From Candidatus Omnitrophota bacterium (lineage in GTDB: Bacteria; Omnitrophota; Gorgyraeia; Aquiviventales; Aquiviventaceae), in NCBI GenBank assembly GCA_016193195.1, contig JACPSQ010000118.1, positions 1-7,261 on the forward strand: DNA of 7,261 nt, read 5' to 3'. Positions 6,425-7,261 of this stretch are shown one piece after another (positions within the stretch are counted from its first letter, which is position 1; every line of letters starts with the position of its first letter). The notes below the pieces were generated by a model. It was not told where the DNA came from. It saw only the letters and a program-made list of their open reading frames with translations, and made no database searches. The position numbers and the translations under genes were made by a program.

Positions 6425-7201
6425 CTACCCCTGCCGTCGCCGCTGAAGCTGTTCCCAATACTTGGCCCATTTGATACCTTCCACCATCGAGAAGAAGAGG
6501 GCGAAGACCAACCCGTGCATGCCCTCTCGAAATCCCTGTTTCTTGATGTAGCTCTTCCAGAATATCTTCCACGGGCGTCGAATCAGATACGCGCAAAGCT
6601 GACGCTCACTGAGTGGCGGACGGCCATCCAGCAGTTCCTGAACGCTTAACGTGGTGTAGCGATTGTGGCGCGCCAGAAACTCCGACAGGTCCTCGCAGGG
6701 ATGATGCTCGATGTCAACCTCCAACTGACCGATCGTACCGCGAATCACTGGGTGCTCGTGCACCAGACCCTCATACCGAACCGCGTCGCGTCGGACCAGG
6801 TTCGGCAGGTAGTGGTACCACCCGCCGTAGCGCATGAACCTCCCCAGGAGATAGCTCTTGCGCCGAAACTTGAATGCGGCGTGCGGCGTCCGCATGATCA
6901 GCATCCGCTCTACCGCTTCGCGGAATTCTGGGGTCACGACGTCGTCCGCGTCGATCTGCAAGACCCAGTCCCCCCCGGCGTGCTCCAAACCGAGGTTGCG
7001 CTCCTGGGCGAAGCTACCTTCAAAGGGATGCACGATCACGCGGGCCCCAAATTGACGGCAGATCTCCGCCGTCCGGTCCGTGCTCATTCCATCGACCACC
7101 ACGATCTCATCCGCCCATCGCACGCTCTCCAGGCAGCGCGCGATCCGCGCTTCTTCGTTTTTGGTCAAGATGACGACGGAGAGGTGCGCGCGTTCAGGCA
7201 T
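6425..7201 (-). CDS. WaaE/KdtX-like family 2 glycosyltransferase
   Basis: A 258-aa GT2 (GT-A fold) enzyme, complete. Visible motifs are the nucleotide-binding start LSVVILTKNEEARIARCL (7-24), VVDGMSTDRTAEIC (35-48), an ERN motif (67-69) and the metal-binding DADD (84-87). The HEHP at 148-151 and the tail FWKSY..KQGFREG (214-227) through AKYWE (246-250) are typical of the WaaE/KdtX group, which adds a sugar to the LPS inner core in Enterobacteria. The length is normal for that group. The aromatic, basic tail probably holds the protein at the inner membrane face. Sugar donor and acceptor cannot be read from sequence. The ATG at 7201-7199 is the natural start because LSVV follows within six residues; the ribosome site (AAAGAA) is weak, fitting coupling to the upstream gene. 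It lies 15 nt before the next gene, whose C-terminal GT domain is its close paralogue. Confidence 0.93.
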   Translation of the reverse strand: MPERAHLSVVILTKNEEARIARCLESVRWADEIVVVDGMSTDRTAEICRQFGARVIVHPFEGSFAQERNLGLEHAGGDWVLQIDADDVVTPEFREAVERMLIMRTPHAAFKFRRKSYLLGRFMRYGGWYHYLPNLVRRDAVRYEGLVHEHPVIRGTIGQLEVDIEHHPCEDLSEFLARHNRYTTLSVQELLDGRPPLSERQLCAYLIRRPWKIFWKSYIKKQGFREGMHGLVFALFFSMVEGIKWAKYWEQLQRRRQG

Positions 7202-7261
7202 ATTCTTTAGCCACGGGGTTGTTCGATGACTCGACCGGACCGCTCTCGATCCAAGCGGCAG
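7194..7261 (-). CDS. Probable 3' end of an upstream CDS (partial)
   Basis: Minus-strand reading from the window edge gives an open frame whose last residues read SSNNPVAKEYA, ending in TGA at 7196-7194. That stop lies inside the start of the next gene, so the two would overlap by 8 nt, as in the tight junctions elsewhere in this block. Codon choice in this frame is more GC3-rich than in the alternative frame that stops at 7209-7207 and ends VIEQPRG. Only about 21 codons are visible, so no family can be named. The call rests on operon logic and codon usage; the alternative frame, or no gene at all, remains possible. Confidence 0.4.
   Translation of the reverse strand, partial: AAWIESGPVESSNNPVAKEYA

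Overview
All genes in this window lie on the minus strand and read from high to low coordinates. They form a compact block of glycan-assembly genes: five substantially present CDSs plus the probable last codons of a sixth. Gene junctions are either overlaps (8 and 14 nt) or short gaps (15, 26 and 43 nt), so one polycistronic transcript is likely. No promoter, terminator, tRNA, rRNA or CRISPR array is visible. The DNA is GC-rich with GC-rich third codon positions. The families (a WaaE/KdtX-type glycosyltransferase, a polyprenyl-phosphate sugar synthase, an ArnT/PMT-like membrane glycosyltransferase, SAM methyltransferases) suggest a high-GC environmental bacterium with a lipid-linked or cell-surface glycan. 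The sequence does not fix the phylum.

In transcription order: (1) 7194-7261, probable 3' end of an upstream gene. (2) 6425-7201, WaaE-like GT2 of 258 aa. (3) 3272-6409, a 1045-aa fusion: GT2, then a segment resembling the N-terminal half of a GT-B enzyme, then a class I SAM methyltransferase, then a second WaaE-like GT2 that ends in two copies of its C-terminal tail. (4) 1734-3245, a 503-aa multi-pass GT-C/PMT-like glycosyltransferase. (5) 1016-1747, a 243-aa DPM1/ALG5-like GT2. (6) 1-972, a SAM methyltransferase that runs off the window.

A plausible division of labour (inference) is that the ALG5/DPM1-like enzyme charges a polyprenyl phosphate with a sugar, the GT-C membrane enzyme uses it as donor on the periplasmic side, and the cytosolic GT2s and methyltransferases build and decorate the acceptor glycan.

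The most unusual signal is in the last gene. Between its N-terminal helix region and SAM motif I lies an extra segment of about 350 bp (roughly 463-815). It holds two ~125-bp palindrome-rich repeat copies, about 90% identical, plus degenerate pieces. It keeps the frame and has no in-frame stop, so the methyltransferase seems to carry about 117 low-complexity residues. This recalls the Rickettsia palindromic elements that sit in frame inside genes, but here in an apparently unrelated GC-rich genome. Paired compensatory changes between the copies point to selection on hairpin structure rather than on the peptide.
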